Of a stretch of 45,826 nucleotides of DNA, positions 34,860 through 45,755 are shown one piece after another. Origin of the DNA: Russula earlei (Eukaryota > Basidiomycota > Agaricomycetes > Russulales > Russulaceae); NCBI GenBank assembly GCA_025769875.1, contig JAGFNK010000422.1, positions 1-45,826 of the forward strand, in the 5' to 3' direction. The notes under the pieces are model-generated. The model searched no databases. It was not told the origin of the DNA and worked only from the letters and a program-made list of their open reading frames with translations. The position numbers and the translations under genes are program-made. Positions within the stretch are counted from its first letter, which is position 1, and the number at the start of each line of letters is the position of its first letter.

Positions 34860-37800
34860 TCACGCCTTTTTCACCAAACCAAAGAGCCTTGACACGAATC
34901 CTTTACGCCGTGGCGCCGTATCTTCTCGCTCGGGCTCCTTATCTTCTCCGCGCCTCTGCACCACGTCTTCGCTCCGCGGTACCATATCTCCTGTGCGCAA
35001 CTGCGCCATTGCCTCCTCACGCCACTGCGCCACGTCCTTCCGTCGCGTCCTGTCTTCGCGCCACCGCGCCATGTCGTCAAGCCACCGCACCATATCTTCG
35101 CGCCACTGCGCCATGTCTTCCTCGCGCCGGCTCTTCATGTCTCTATCACGCCGTCGCGCCCTGTCTTCGCCCCATCTCGTCCGATCTTCACGCCATCGCG
35201 CCATGTCGTCATGCCACCGCTCCATGTCTTCTTCGCGTCGCCGTGCCATGTCTTCCTGGCGCTTCGATGCAAGGTCTTGTTCATGACGTCGCGCCACGTC
35301 CTGTTCACGCCGTCGCGTCATGTCTTCACGCCACTGCGCCATATCTCCCCGCCACCGTGCTATGTGTCCTTCGGGCCGTCGCACCACATCCAACCGGCCC
35401 TTGGGTGGCGCCTTCGACTTTTCAGATGATTGCGTCGCTTCCTGTTGTTTGAGCACCGGCCACTCTTCCCCGAGTTTAACGTTCCGAACCACCGGAGTAC
35501 CCGATGCACTGTCAGTGGCACTTGACTGAAGATTGTATTCCACATATTCCAAAACGTCCTGTCGCGTTTCTGAATGGATGCCAGGTGGTGAGTACTGGGT
35601 GACAGAATCGATCTGCTCCGCGAGCTCGCAACATAGCTCGAAATTAATCAGATGATGTCCATTCGCCTCAACGGTGGGATTAGAGCGGGCAAAGATAGAA
35701 TTGAGGGTGGAGAGGTGGGGGTCTGCGAAGTCAATAAAAGGAGACAGGGCGGAGGTACGTACGGAACCGACCTACCTAACAAGGGAATGAGTTCTTTCGT
35801 CTCCACCTGACGCAGCGTCTCGTGATACGCATCCGTTGGCATCAAGTCTCTATTTAACGTGTCTAAAACTTCCGTTGCCTGGCTCTCGCACGCAAGCACT
35901 AGCATCGCGATCTTGCGCGACATAAGAGCAGTGATAATTGCATGCGCAGACGAGAAATTTTTCATGGCTCGGCATTCCTTATACACCCGTCAGCTCTTTA
36001 TACACCTCGAAGATTCAAAATACACCCTTACCCGCGCTGTATGAATCCATTCCTCAAAAATCTTCGCTTGGTCTTCAAGGTAAGCAGGCCTGTCATCGGT
36101 AAAAGTAAACTTGTCATGTCAAACGTCGTGTGACGAAAATGCTCTCACTCCTTGATACTTCTCTGTACCCACATCGTGACCAGCTTGTGAATAGCGTTAA
36201 AGGATTCTATGCCACGCGTGTTTGATTGGCGTCGGGTGAAGTTCACATATTCCCAATAAATGATCCTCTGGAACCGGCTTCCTGTTAACACGGTCAGGGC
36301 ACTTGCCACATCAGACTGCCCTCATCCCCGGAGGACGCGCAACAGGCTTGTTTGCGAGCCAGGCAATGCCTCTTGGTTGGCGGAGGTAGACCTGATGGCT
36401 CGGTTAGCGTTGTGGTCATAGATAGCCTACCTACCACAACTTACATAATCGGGGTTAAAAATCATGCTCGCTATCTCTGCAGCCTTTGCGTTCAAATCCT
36501 CTGGCCCCGAGATGGAAAGAGCGAATCCTCTTATCTTCGATGAACAAGTGAGGTCTTCGTCCTCGAACCCTTTCTTGATCCAACTCTCGATGAAGAGCAA
36601 GATCCTAAAAGAAGGTCTATCAAACTCATCTTCCAGAGATGTGTTTATCACATACGAGTACTGAGAGCGTGCGTTGGCCGGATTGAGACCTGCCGACTCG
36701 AATCGCTTTTTCAAAATCTCGAAAAGGCGTGTGCTGGTCGAAAATAATTGGTAAGTTGTCAAAAAAGTCGCTCTGAAACGGTTGTCCTTTGATGGGTCAG
36801 TGGTTCCGTCGATGATACGGGAGATTAGGCCTTCTAGGTTACCAGCTGACACGGTCCCGTCTTCTGCAACCTGGAGTAAAGTTTCCGTATCACTAGCCAC
36901 CTTCTCCATGGCAGCCAGGACCTCAGGGATCAAAGGCTCCCATTGAGGACCTTGGTGGATGGGAACCGGTAAGCTGGTCGACAGAGACAATCGAGGGGCC
37001 ACAACATCAGAAGCCTCAACTGGAAGTGTGTAGGATTTGCGCAAGGTAGAAGGCCGGGGTGACGATGCTTTTGGGTGGATGACAGAATTACGACCGCTCC
37101 GCGTTCCTGATGGCGGTAGATCGACACTCACACCGGCGAACTTGCTCGACATATTTCGGGATCTCCGAGGGGACCTCGCCATTCTGCGTGCCTCCCATCC
37201 ACCAGTGCCCCATTCCTCTATGCTCCATGCATCCGAGTCGTCGCCCCACCCAACGGTGCCCAAAGCGGCATCATCCCATCCACTGGCGCGGGGTGCATTG
37301 TGGCCCCATCCACCAGTGTGGCGTGCATCGGTGTTCCATCCATCCGTTCCCCACCCATCCCAGTCGACGTCCCATTCATCGGCGCTTAATGAGCCGTGAG
37401 ATGATAAAGGCCGAGTACCCGGGCGTTTTTTTCGAGAATTGTTGTGTGGGGGCACAGGAGGAGGAGAAGGGGACAAATCCTTCGGCCCTGCAGAGACTGT
37501 CGGCGGCTGTAAAGGAGCAGACAAGGGTGCTATCGGCACGGTGAAGTTTGGAGGGTGGTGTTCGACCTTCGTGTTCTCATCCCCATCCCCAAGGAGGCGG
37601 GAGTGTCCTAAAGGTGCCGACTTGAGTGATGAAGTACTCGCGCTCTTGGTTTGGTTTTCTAGATGAGGACTGGTACCCTTCATGTTGTTGGTTCAATTAA
37701 CACGCAGGTTACACGAACAGGTTGCGTAAGACTTACTTCAATGGTGGGCAGTTCGATCGCCGGTGGGTCTTCAGAGGACGTCAGTGGGATAGGCGCTAGC

Positions 37801-39400
37801 CCATCATCGACGGACTCGGAACATCTTTTCCCGTGATCGGGACGGAGCACCCGCCCTTGCATTGAAATATCATTAACAATCAACCCAATCTGGGGGAAAA
37901 ATAAAATATGGTTGGGATCGTTTAATACAAAGTAAAGCTTGACGTACTGTACATGCGTCCTTGGATAGAGTCGCCACATTGGTGGTTCCCGCTCCGACTC
38001 CGGAACTAGCACTGCTAGGCAAGATTCCTTCTTGTAGATCTGTTCAACGAGGAAGCCATGGAACCACGATAGAGCCAAATGCTTACCACATTGTACTTGT
38101 GAGACCTCTGGAGAAATGCCTCGGAGGTGTTCTAACAGTGTATCAGGTTGGAGGCTGTCCAGGGACTACAAGAATTTTAGAGATGGCACGAATGATCAAT
38201 TAGTAACAAGCATACGGCACCGTTGATGTACGCTAGGTCATCATCATGAACCAGAGCCATATCGCAACCAGGAGCCTTCTGTACGACCTCAGTTACATCG
38301 AGCACGCATGCGTGACAACCAAGAAATACTCACTTCAGAAATATACTGTAACAGAACGTGAAGAGGATCTTCATACTTCAAATTATTACACAAGGGTTAA
38401 GAAAATACAGCTGAAATTTTTTACCTTTGAATTGGCGGAGGTGCCTATGGATTCCAGCTGTCTGTCATGTGTTGATTCATGCTCGTCTGCATCGGTAGAG
38501 GGTCCTGCTCGTCCCTTAAGTCTTGGCCATATATTTAGTAAGCGAACGACACGGAATCCCCGTACGAAGATACATTGGTTCTCGGGTAGATTCTGTATAG
38601 GGATTATGAAGCTGACCTGGCCAGATTGAATGAAGCGAGTACTGACATACCTCACCACTTGGGCCAAGCTTCAACACAGCGTCACCACGCACTACTCGGC
38701 GCTCGATATTGACGCCAGAAGATCCAGACACTTGTGCTCCAAACGAAACCTCCGCATCCCTCTGGCTGTCAGAGAACGCAACATTGACCCACGACTTTGT
38801 GCAATGGCGCCCGGTAACCAAAATAATATCTTGCATACGGTTGACTCCCAAGCCAAGATTCGAGGCAAATGCAAACCACTGATCGATATGCTTGATCATC
38901 CACTTTCCAAAATCGCCTCGAGCGACCGTATCCTCACGTTGAGCTGGGAAAGGAAGAGAAGACAATGCTCCTCGTCTCCCAGGACATGAAACGGTGACCT
39001 GTGATTCGTCGTCGGGTCTTGTAAAGTGTAAGTAACCAGAATCCATGAAGATACAGAGATTCGGTTACCCCAAGGCTTGTATATTGCGCCCACGAGACAG
39101 GCTGACATGCCTGGAACAGAAATCATCTGTGCCGTCCGTGCCCTTTCGGATGTGATTTGACAGACCGGGTTGTAGTGGCTGGTGATATTCTGGAACACCA
39201 GAGTTGATATGGGACGGGTGATCTTCAGGGAGTAGGACGTTAAACAGTCGGTGAAAGTAACCTTCGCGAATGAAACCGACGTCGCCCACTGCAACGGCGT
39301 CATACAAGCCCTCGGGGCTGGGATCCCATAAAGCATGCCCACAGTGAGGATACCTGATCGCAAGCGTTTCGCGGAAAGTGTCGTAAGGTAGATGGGACAT
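34860..39400 (-). CDS. RasGEF protein with the shared N-terminal module, GW-rich segment and charged repeat tail
   Basis: Thirteen exons in frame give 1267 residues: 39400-39069, 39017-38651, 38592-38425, 38375-38334, 38278-38216, 38165-38097, 38039-37953, 37889-37737, 37677-36445, 36315-36149, 36089-36032, 35977-35776, 35722-34860. Residues 1-376 are the same module as in the pseudokinase. A Pro/Ser linker follows, then a Trp/Gly-rich segment (529-588). RasGEF_N is at about 708-835 (LEGLISRIIDGTTD, FLTTYQLFSTSTRLFEIL). The CDC25-type catalytic domain is at about 839-1075 (SRFQRIIYWEYVNFTRR, FEEWIHTARECRAMKNF, SAHAIITAL). It should load GTP on Ras-like GTPases. The tail from about 1094 is Arg/Glu/Asp/Trp repeats. 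The alternative of two genes meeting near 37680 is possible but would need a stop and start not seen there. Confidence 0.78.
35020..35395 (-). repeat. coding repeats of the RasGEF tail (DMARWRED type)
   Basis: About ten degenerate units of 10-13 residues built on DMARWRED, DMAQWRED and DMERWHDD recur, with GC-rich repeats such as CGCCATGTCTTC in the DNA. They predict a long, highly charged helix. Confidence 0.8.
37195..37374 (-). other. GW/WG-rich segment of the RasGEF protein
   Basis: Sixty residues contain ten tryptophans, most next to glycine (DWDGWGTDGW, TGGWGHN, ASGW, TVGWGDD, EEWGTGGW), in acidic, otherwise disordered sequence. The spacing of about 5-10 residues resembles Argonaute-binding GW platforms. 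Confidence 0.6.
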
Positions 39401-40127
39401 CGGGGAACGGATTTCGCTTTCACAAACGATATAAGAGGAAATAGAACATCGAACACACAGTGAGGGAAAGAGAACAACGATGCTGACCAACAAGCGCCAG
39501 TAAACAGGGCCTACGGCTGTTAAGTCCACCTAGCGATATTACGGCGATGTGTGTAATTTACGACCCCGGGGATCCGTCAGGTCTCGCACTAACTCAGTCA
39601 TCACAACTGAGAAGGAATTGAGGATGTGAGAGTGAGAGTGATTGCGGTGGGCATAGTGTAAGGTTAGTTACCGGAAGCCACATTGCTACCATCTGTCGCC
39701 TCTCCCTCTCTCCTCGTCCCTCATTGTCCTGCGACCCCTCGCTTCAAGACTCACCTCTCGTGCACCCTGCGATCGCGATCGCTTCGCCACCGGACGCGAG
39801 CTCACTGCTCATAGCGCGCCTCGCTTCACCTTTTTCGCCGCGTCGTTCTTTCTTCCAGAACGTTTGGTTGCAGAGTATTCTATGATCTCAGTATGATGTA
39901 TGGGTTGTATGCTCTTTGTCTTTGTCTCTCGATCTCGATATTCCTTTGATCTCTGTCATGCATTTAAAGCATTTAGCTATCGCTCTTGAATAACAACAAT
40001 TCCCAGTCGATTCCCAGAAGAACACCTTCTACATTGCCTGCCTCAAAGCTTATGCTTCTGCTTGCTCACAGGTTCCCTCTGTCCCTTCAGCCTCATCCAG
40101 TCCCGGGGCTAGTAGGAAAAAAAAGAT
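39401..40127. other. upstream region of the RasGEF gene
   Basis: CT-rich stretches near 39690-39760 and 39915-39955, with no ORF of interest. It contains the promoter of the minus-strand RasGEF gene and ends at the tRNA gene. Confidence 0.35.
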
Positions 40128-40211
40128 CTCCCTGGCGGGGAGTCGAACCCCGCTCTCGCGCGGCCAGAAAGAATGACAGGCGCGTGTACTAATCCGATAT
40201 ACTACCAGGGA
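40128..40211 (-). tRNA. tRNA-Asp (GUC) with an 11-nt intron
   Basis: The 5' TCCCTGG pairs fully with CCAGGGA, followed by discriminator G as expected for Asp. D stem GTAT/GTAC, anticodon stem CGCGC/GCGCG, T arm CGGGG-TTCGACT-CCCCG. The anticodon GTC (40177-40175) sits in an 18-nt loop, so an intron of about 11 nt follows position 37, the canonical site. The RNA polymerase III B box is GGTTCGACTCC. Confidence 0.93.
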
Positions 40212-40541
40212 CTTATATTTAACCCTTCTAAAATTTATAAGATACAGTAAATTCGGCCATAATTCGTATATTCATTTCCGGATTAGGCAGCCTCGGACTC
40301 TCAGATACAGCAGCATCCTCCGAGTCGAGTCAACCACTCAGTCACGGTCTCAGTCAGAGTTACTCAAAATCCATGTGGTGGATAAAAAGTCAAGGGTGTA
40401 CCAGCTCGCACTGTCAGGAACCAACTATCACAGTATTGATGCCTGCTGAGGTGCCTATTTCATGCCCGCGCACACGGGACTGTATTGCCATACCAACAAT
40501 CCTTTCCTTGCCATATCCTCTCCTCCTACTTCCCTTCCGCC
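40212..40541. other. spacer between tRNA and membrane-protein pseudogene
   Basis: AT-rich just after the tRNA 5' end, then short frames only. Nothing recognised. Confidence 0.35.
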
Positions 40542-40995
40542 ATGATTGTCCTTCTTACTATTCTCGCCATTACCCGTGCATTTCCTGTTGGCCACCAAAC
40601 CCAACCATCTCTCGTCTCGCTCGACCAATTTCACTCCCCTTCCTGCGATGACCCTCAGGGGTGCAGGTCACTCTGGGACATTATACAGAGTTGTGCAATC
40701 ACCCTTTTATTATGCACATGGGTCTCCATCCACCCGAATATCCAAAGTCCTGATGAGAAGTGGCCAAAGGTCACCATGCGACGCATCGGACTCATGCTCG
40801 CTACCCTTTTTGTGCCAGAAGCAATGATTGCGTGGGCGGTAAGACAACGGCTCGCTGCTGTTCAACTAGCAAAGAAGCATGAAAGTGAGTCCTAACATGC
40901 TGATGGTAGAAATAGGATAGTGACAATTAGATGCAGAAGAGGGATGGATGACCACTCATGGTTTCTTTGCAATTATGGGAGGATTCATGGAGTAC

Positions 40996-41036
40996 TATCA
41001 CCTATGGGGAACTCGCCATTCCACTACCATCTCGCC
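40996..41036. repeat. inverted repeat partner 1 within the membrane pseudogene
   Basis: The stretch encoding YYHLWGTRHSTTIS recurs in reverse orientation at about 41575-41615 with only a few mismatches (ACTATCACCTATGGGGAAC shared). The second copy is an inverted duplicate of the gene's own exon, or part of a paralogue, lying inside the disrupted middle. Confidence 0.75.
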
Positions 41037-41382
41037 AGTCACAAATGTCATGAAAGTAATGGACATGTAATACATTGCCAAATTAAAGTCTGCCCGGGAT
41101 GAATGTATTTATTGGGGACTAGGGAAAACAGTTGTAATGGAGTAGCATTATTCGAGTGAAATCCAGGACTTGCTATGTACAGAATGCGGTGCTTACATCA
41201 TGGGCCAGTGCTGCATGAGTAAAAGTAAAAGATCAATATATATCATTGTTATAGCTGCCTGTAGCCGCTGCTCATATGTATGGTCTTGTGCTGGCCAATT
41301 GGACCACCTGTAACATGGCATTAAGAGGATAAAACAGCAGTGGTGACCAGACTCCTCCAAGTCAGCATACAGTGATCACCCA

Positions 41383-41450
41383 GCTGGAATCAAACTCCGC
41401 ACTCCACCATGACAGAAGGCGTGATGCAGGCATGACCCCCAGCAAAAATA
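41383..41450 (-). repeat. tRNA-like remnant, possible SINE head
   Basis: On the minus strand, sequence with a degenerate B box (AGTTTGATTCC against GGTTCGATTCC) follows a tRNA-like arm. It does not fold into a convincing tRNA. It lies in the disrupted middle of the membrane pseudogene. Confidence 0.35.
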
Positions 41451-42591
41451 CTACTTGAAAACCACTCAATGGACCTCCATTTTTCTTTGCTAGAATGACA
41501 TTAATGGCACTCAGTGGTATAACTACAAAGTTTTAAATGGGGTTGTTTGAGCAGATACAGGGGAAAATGAAATCGGTGAGATGGTAGTGGATTGGCAAGT
41601 TCCCCATAGGTGATAGTATGAAGGAAATTGACCTGTCCGCATGCTGTTGCCTGGACAGCTAGCATCATATTCTCTTACCAGCAATGGGAATTTCCCATGG
41701 ATCGTGAAAGAGGAGATTGAGGACAAGAGCAAGGGAGATGCCATCTCAAAATCATTTGTCATTGTGCAAATTGGCTGGTTTGTAGTGGAATGCATCGCAT
41801 GAGGAGTCCAACACTTACCCATCACTGAGCTGGAGCTTGTCACAGTTGCCTTCACGTCCCTTAATCTTATGTTGTATATCCTGTGGTGGGACAAGCCCCT
41901 TCACGTGCAATGCAGGGTGAGGGTATACAAGAAACAAACCATAGACCAGCGCATTGATGAGGAAGATAGTGAAGTTACTTGTTCAATTGGATTTTGGGAG
42001 GCCCTTCAAGATTCAATTTCCAAACTCCCAGCTGCGATTGTCCGTGGACCATTCGCTTCAAATGAAATTGTTGGTCACACACCATGGCTATAATGTGTCC
42101 TTTTTTGGCCATTCATGAAGCCTTTGGAAATCCTTGGGAGCACTAATATAAAGTATGAGAACTCAAAGAGGGTAGGAACATTTTATCCCCACTCATGGGC
42201 CCACCAACAGGACGTCAGGTTATCGTATGCTTTTGGACTGATTTGTATTCCTGTTGTTGCATCAGCCTTCAGGGGCATTCACTGTATTGGATGGTCATTC
42301 ATTTTTTCCTCAACCAAAGAGCAAACCCTCTGGCATGTCTCTTCCATCTCCATAACCATTATCCCAATTCTGCTTCTGCCATTTTTCTATGTATTGGGTG
42401 AGAAGAGAATGCAAATGCAGAATGAGCCGTGGTATTACTTTTCCCTCCTCTTTCTGATATCATGTATTTTAGTATTTGCTTATATGATTGGTCAATTTGG
42501 GTTGATTGTACTCCTGTTCATGTCTCTCAGATCCCTTCCCTCTGCCGCTTACAATGTTGTACACTGGACTTCATTCATTCCACATGTATAG

Positions 42592-42978
42592 TTCATGCTC
42601 TTAAAGCCTCTCATTATATCTATTGCAATCGAATGGTCTCATGGTATTCAATTCCAGGCTATTACTCAAAAAAGGGTATGTTGAATCACGCAATAATAAG
42701 ATAGATTAGATTGTAGTAGATCTAATAAAATATCACTACAATGCATAATCAGCTACTGTATGTATGATGCTCTTAAGTATCTGAGAGTGTCCCTAATTAA
42801 TATTACTATCAAACTGTTTTCACAATCACTTTGTGATCATACTATCAATTTGCTATCATACACATTGCAGCAACTGAGCTGAAATGCTTACGTGGTCCGG
42901 GCCTTATGGATTGCCCAGACAGTTTGAGCCGACACATCAATGCCTTGGCTATCTTTATCTCAACAGGGTAACCACATC
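42592..42978. other. AT-rich spacer with a possible exon
   Basis: After the pseudogene stop the sequence is AT-rich. From about 42871 a plausible acceptor (CATTGCAG) opens a frame (ELKCLRGPGLMDCPDSLSRH) that runs up to the hAT insertion. It could be an exon of an unidentified gene. Confidence 0.3.
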
Positions 42979-43427
42979 TAGGGCTGTGCACCATACCCAT
43001 GTATGTACAGGTGTATGGGACCCATACCCATCCCGTTTGCTGACTGCTGCAGAGTTTATATGGTATGGGTACAGGATGGGTATTACCCATTGAGACCTGT
43101 TAGTTGATGCCCATTTACGGCTGCCATATGGGTACTTCATAGTCTAGATTTGGAATATATTTCTCTGGACCACATGTATCACCAATGTCCCTCGCTGATG
43201 AGATAAACAGCTTTCACTGTCCAGCGTCCAACGCTCAATGTTCAGCCATCTATTGCAAACAATTTGTATGCTTCTCTCTCTTAGTTGTATTGTTTTGTGA
43301 GTTCTCCTGAGTCTTAGGCTGGACATCCTGATTGTCGCTGGATTGTTTGTGGATCCTCAGGTGCTGTTTAAAATGACAGGTGGTTTTCTGCCATGACTGA
43401 TGTTTCCTCTAAACCAACTATCATCTC

Positions 43428-44220
43428 TTGACTCTCTTCTCCCACTCGATTGCTCCCATCAAACAAAAAATGACTGTTGATACAATTGAGCTCTGCAAAA
43501 TGCAATATGCCCAGGAGCTTGCAGCACACACCATGCACCAGTGGATGCTTGTGCGGCAAAGCGCTCGAGCACAAGCACGGCTTCCCACCCCCCTTTGGTG
43601 GATGTTGCTACTATCTTGTGCACACTCAAAGTTCACACCCAAGATCTACCTGCCAGATGTGAGACAGCAGCAGCATTAGCAGTAAGTTTGATTGTTGGGG
43701 TCTGTGTGCTGACCCCAGGTTGACTTTTTTTTTGCTTCCAGCTGCACCGCAGTGCTAGTGCACCTCCATCAATGCTGAGTCCTAGCACTGCCCCCAAGCA
43801 ATCACAATTGTACCACCCAGTTTCTTCAGGCATCACCATATTTTGTGGTTGTTCATCCATCACAAGCTCCATCAGTCACACTGGACATTCATGTCTCAGT
43901 GGTGAATGCAGGCGGTCTGTAAGGCTGAGGGTTTCACCATATTCATCATGGGTGCCCAGCAATCCTCTATTCTGATGGGTCAGTTTGCTGTCAACTGCTT
44001 TGGATGGTTGGATAGCTCAAACTCAAATGCTTACTTGATAGTTGTCTCACAAATGATGACTGCCCACAGTATCTTCAAGAGATCAAGCTGCATCCATCAA
44101 AGGATGATCCAGCCTCCATTCAACTCTGCACAATGTTGTAAGGTGACTTGCTGGAGACGTGGAACAGGCCAGACTGACAAAGTGCCACCCACCACAAGAA
44201 TCCAGCCAGCAGTTGAATGA
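43428..44220 (+). pseudogene. interior ORF fragments of the hAT element
   Basis: Two short frames, 43428-43679 and 43906-44220, may be remains of transposase exons, but I see no BED zinc finger or catalytic residues. They are CpG-poor and not in a common frame. Confidence 0.3.
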
Positions 44221-44739
44221 CAGGCACACACATGCACAACTCCCTCTCTCCCACCACCACGACACACACGCAAGCACACCACACCCTCCACCTCTTGCCT
44301 TCAACGCACACTCCCTCTCCTCTGCCTCCAACAATGTTACCACCAAACACCTAACACATGTGCCCAACACCCTCCTTTCTTCCACCACCATGTCACACAC
44401 AAACACCTCCATGCCCTCCACCTCTCACCTCCAACGTACACACCCACTCCTCCTCCAATGCTACCATGCACCCGCACACTTGCCCACACCTGCATGCCTG
44501 GCCGCCACTGCCTCACCAATCAGGCAAAAGCCCCCAATGCTCAAGAGCTGACCGACCACCCCTGCGCAGCATTTCGGCCACACCGATTGTGCCCACTTGT
44601 TGCTACCACCTACCATACCCTTTCAAAGTTTAGTTTCATTTCGTTTCATTTCACATGTTGACTCAACGCCGCAATCACACACATCCATACCAAATCCTCT
44701 CAGAATACATCTACCCTTGTTTCCTCTCTGTTCTCTTCT

Positions 44740-44886
44740 GCAGTGGCTGTAGAGAGGGTTTTCTCTGGTGGCTGAGACACAATCTCTCTCCATTGTGCTA
44801 GCTTGAAGGTGGAGACCATCAGGACCCTTATACTAGTCAAAAAGAAATTGCACTTGCAACGAGAACATGTCATATCAGTAGTTTAG
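44740..44886 (+). pseudogene. hAT transposase C-terminal dimerisation remnant
   Basis: The frame encodes AVAVERVFSGG, then an in-frame TGA (44773-44775), then DTISLHCASLKVETIRTL and a Lys-rich end, stopping at 44884-44886. This is the hAT dimerisation signature (ASERVFSxGR then LKPETxxAL). The TGA stands where Arg (CGA) is usual. Confidence 0.8.
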
Positions 44887-45053
44887 TTCCTAATATATAA
44901 CCCATTACCCATAATATGGCCGTTCAATCCCCCGTACCGTCCTGTTTGAGTTCACAGTAAGTTGATATACAGTACGGGGTCAGGACAGGTAGACCCATTT
45001 GGACCCATCAAATACACAGCTGTACCCATAATATGGTACGGTGAAAAGCCCTA

Positions 45054-45318
45054 ACCACATCCTAGTCTATGGTGGAACTTGGCTGGTTGGCGGATTGATT
45101 GTTGCAGACGCACCTAAGTTACTGGTAGTGATTCAGGGTGAACTCAAGAGCATGCGTGGCACAATGTTGTCCTGCACAACAACATCACAGTGACAGTGTA
45201 CTGCACCATAAATATGTAGAAACTATGGGGTTTAACGAGAGTGGGAGAAATGACAGTTTTTGTGAGTGAGTGCCACGTCCGAAGGGAGGCCTACACGTTT
45301 GCACTCGCAAGGGTCGCT
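45054..45318. other. right flank of the hAT element
   Basis: Continues the sequence interrupted by the transposon. A deduced GTAACC...TTGCAG segment across the insertion site could be an intron, followed by a short open frame (APKLLVVIQGELKSMRGT). No identified gene. Confidence 0.3.
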
Positions 45319-45487
45319 GAATAAGCAATGACTGTGCTCAGTGACTCGCGCACATAAGCGATCACTGGAAGATATATTACCTGAATAAGCAATGACTGTG
45401 CTATCCAGGTATGAGCACTTATGGAACGTAAGAAAAGGGTAGCTAAAAGAACGTACCTCAGTGACTCGTGCGCATAAGCGATCACTG
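45318..45487. repeat. interspersed direct repeats with palindromic units
   Basis: TGAATAAGCAATGACTGTGCT occurs at 45318-45338 and 45382-45402. A 29-bp unit beginning CAGTGACTCG and ending CGATCACTG occurs at 45339-45367 and 45459-45487; its CAGTGA/TCACTG ends can pair as a hairpin. Confidence 0.85.
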
Positions 45488-45755
45488 AGGGAAGGTAAGT
45501 GTTTTGTCTACTCATATAAGTAGGAAGCAGGTGCGGATTCTATAACTCCATGGATGAAGGGTATGCAAGAAACGGGACAATGATTGAGCCAATAGACATC
45601 CAGACTAGTTAGTTAGTCTAGGCACTAATTGTTGTAAATAACTAAATCCACTTAGGGTGGCCTAATGGTACAGGTATATGTATCGACTGAGGGGACAACT
45701 CACTCATTCTCGTGTGCTTGCGATCGAGTTCACTCGCACTCGGGAATTTACAACA
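45480..45755 (-). repeat. 3' LTR of a Ty1/copia element (left boundary not resolved)
   Basis: On the minus strand the purine tract GCGAGGGGGAG precedes TGTTGTAAATTCCC, the expected polypurine-tract/LTR junction, at 45755. A TATA-like CTTATATGAG (minus, 45520-45511) suggests the LTR continues left of 45480, perhaps including the 45318-45487 repeats. No target duplication can be checked because the element leaves the window. Confidence 0.6.

Larger units (their letters stand above)
40542..42591 (+). pseudogene. fungal multipass membrane protein of unknown function, degraded
   Basis: The N-terminal exon (40542-40884) starts with a signal-like helix (MIVLLTILAITRAFPVG), then CDDPQGCRSLWDI and the block LLLCTWVSIHPNIQSPDEKW. 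After a 46-bp intron, 40931-41070 continues with AEEGWMTTHGFFAIMGGF. The distinctive part EEIEDKSKGDAISKSFVIVQIGWFVV resumes at about 41712 and runs to 42591 through several hydrophobic helices to WTSFIPHV. I recall this arrangement from a large Agaricomycete membrane family without known role. In-frame stops occur at 41800-41802 (TGA, where Arg is expected) and 42091-42093 (TAA), and about 600 bp of foreign or rearranged sequence lies between the halves. Confidence 0.7.
42979..45053 (+). mobile_element. hAT-type DNA transposon, degenerate
   Basis: Terminal inverted repeats TAGGGCTGTGCACCATACC (left) and the complement of GGTGAAAAGCCCTA (right) are flanked by the exact 8-bp duplication ACCACATC (42971-42978 and 45054-45061), the hAT hallmark. 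ACCCAT/ATGGGT motifs recur in both subterminal zones. The 2075-bp body lacks an intact transposase; a C-terminal dimerisation remnant lies at 44740-44886. Part of the interior (44220-44520) is CA-rich low-complexity sequence. Confidence 0.9.

Noticed and set aside
34835..35452. Long plus-strand frame of 205 codons opposite the RasGEF tail
   Set aside because: It is the complement of the repetitive charged tail; the minus strand continues the RasGEF protein in phase.
41523..41894. Minus-strand frame of 123 codons as an independent gene
   Set aside because: Its left part is the inverted exon copy, and the rest is the complement of the plus-strand membrane-protein exon.
44083..44551. Long overlapping frames on both strands in the hAT interior
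   Set aside because: They come from CA/TG-rich simple sequence.
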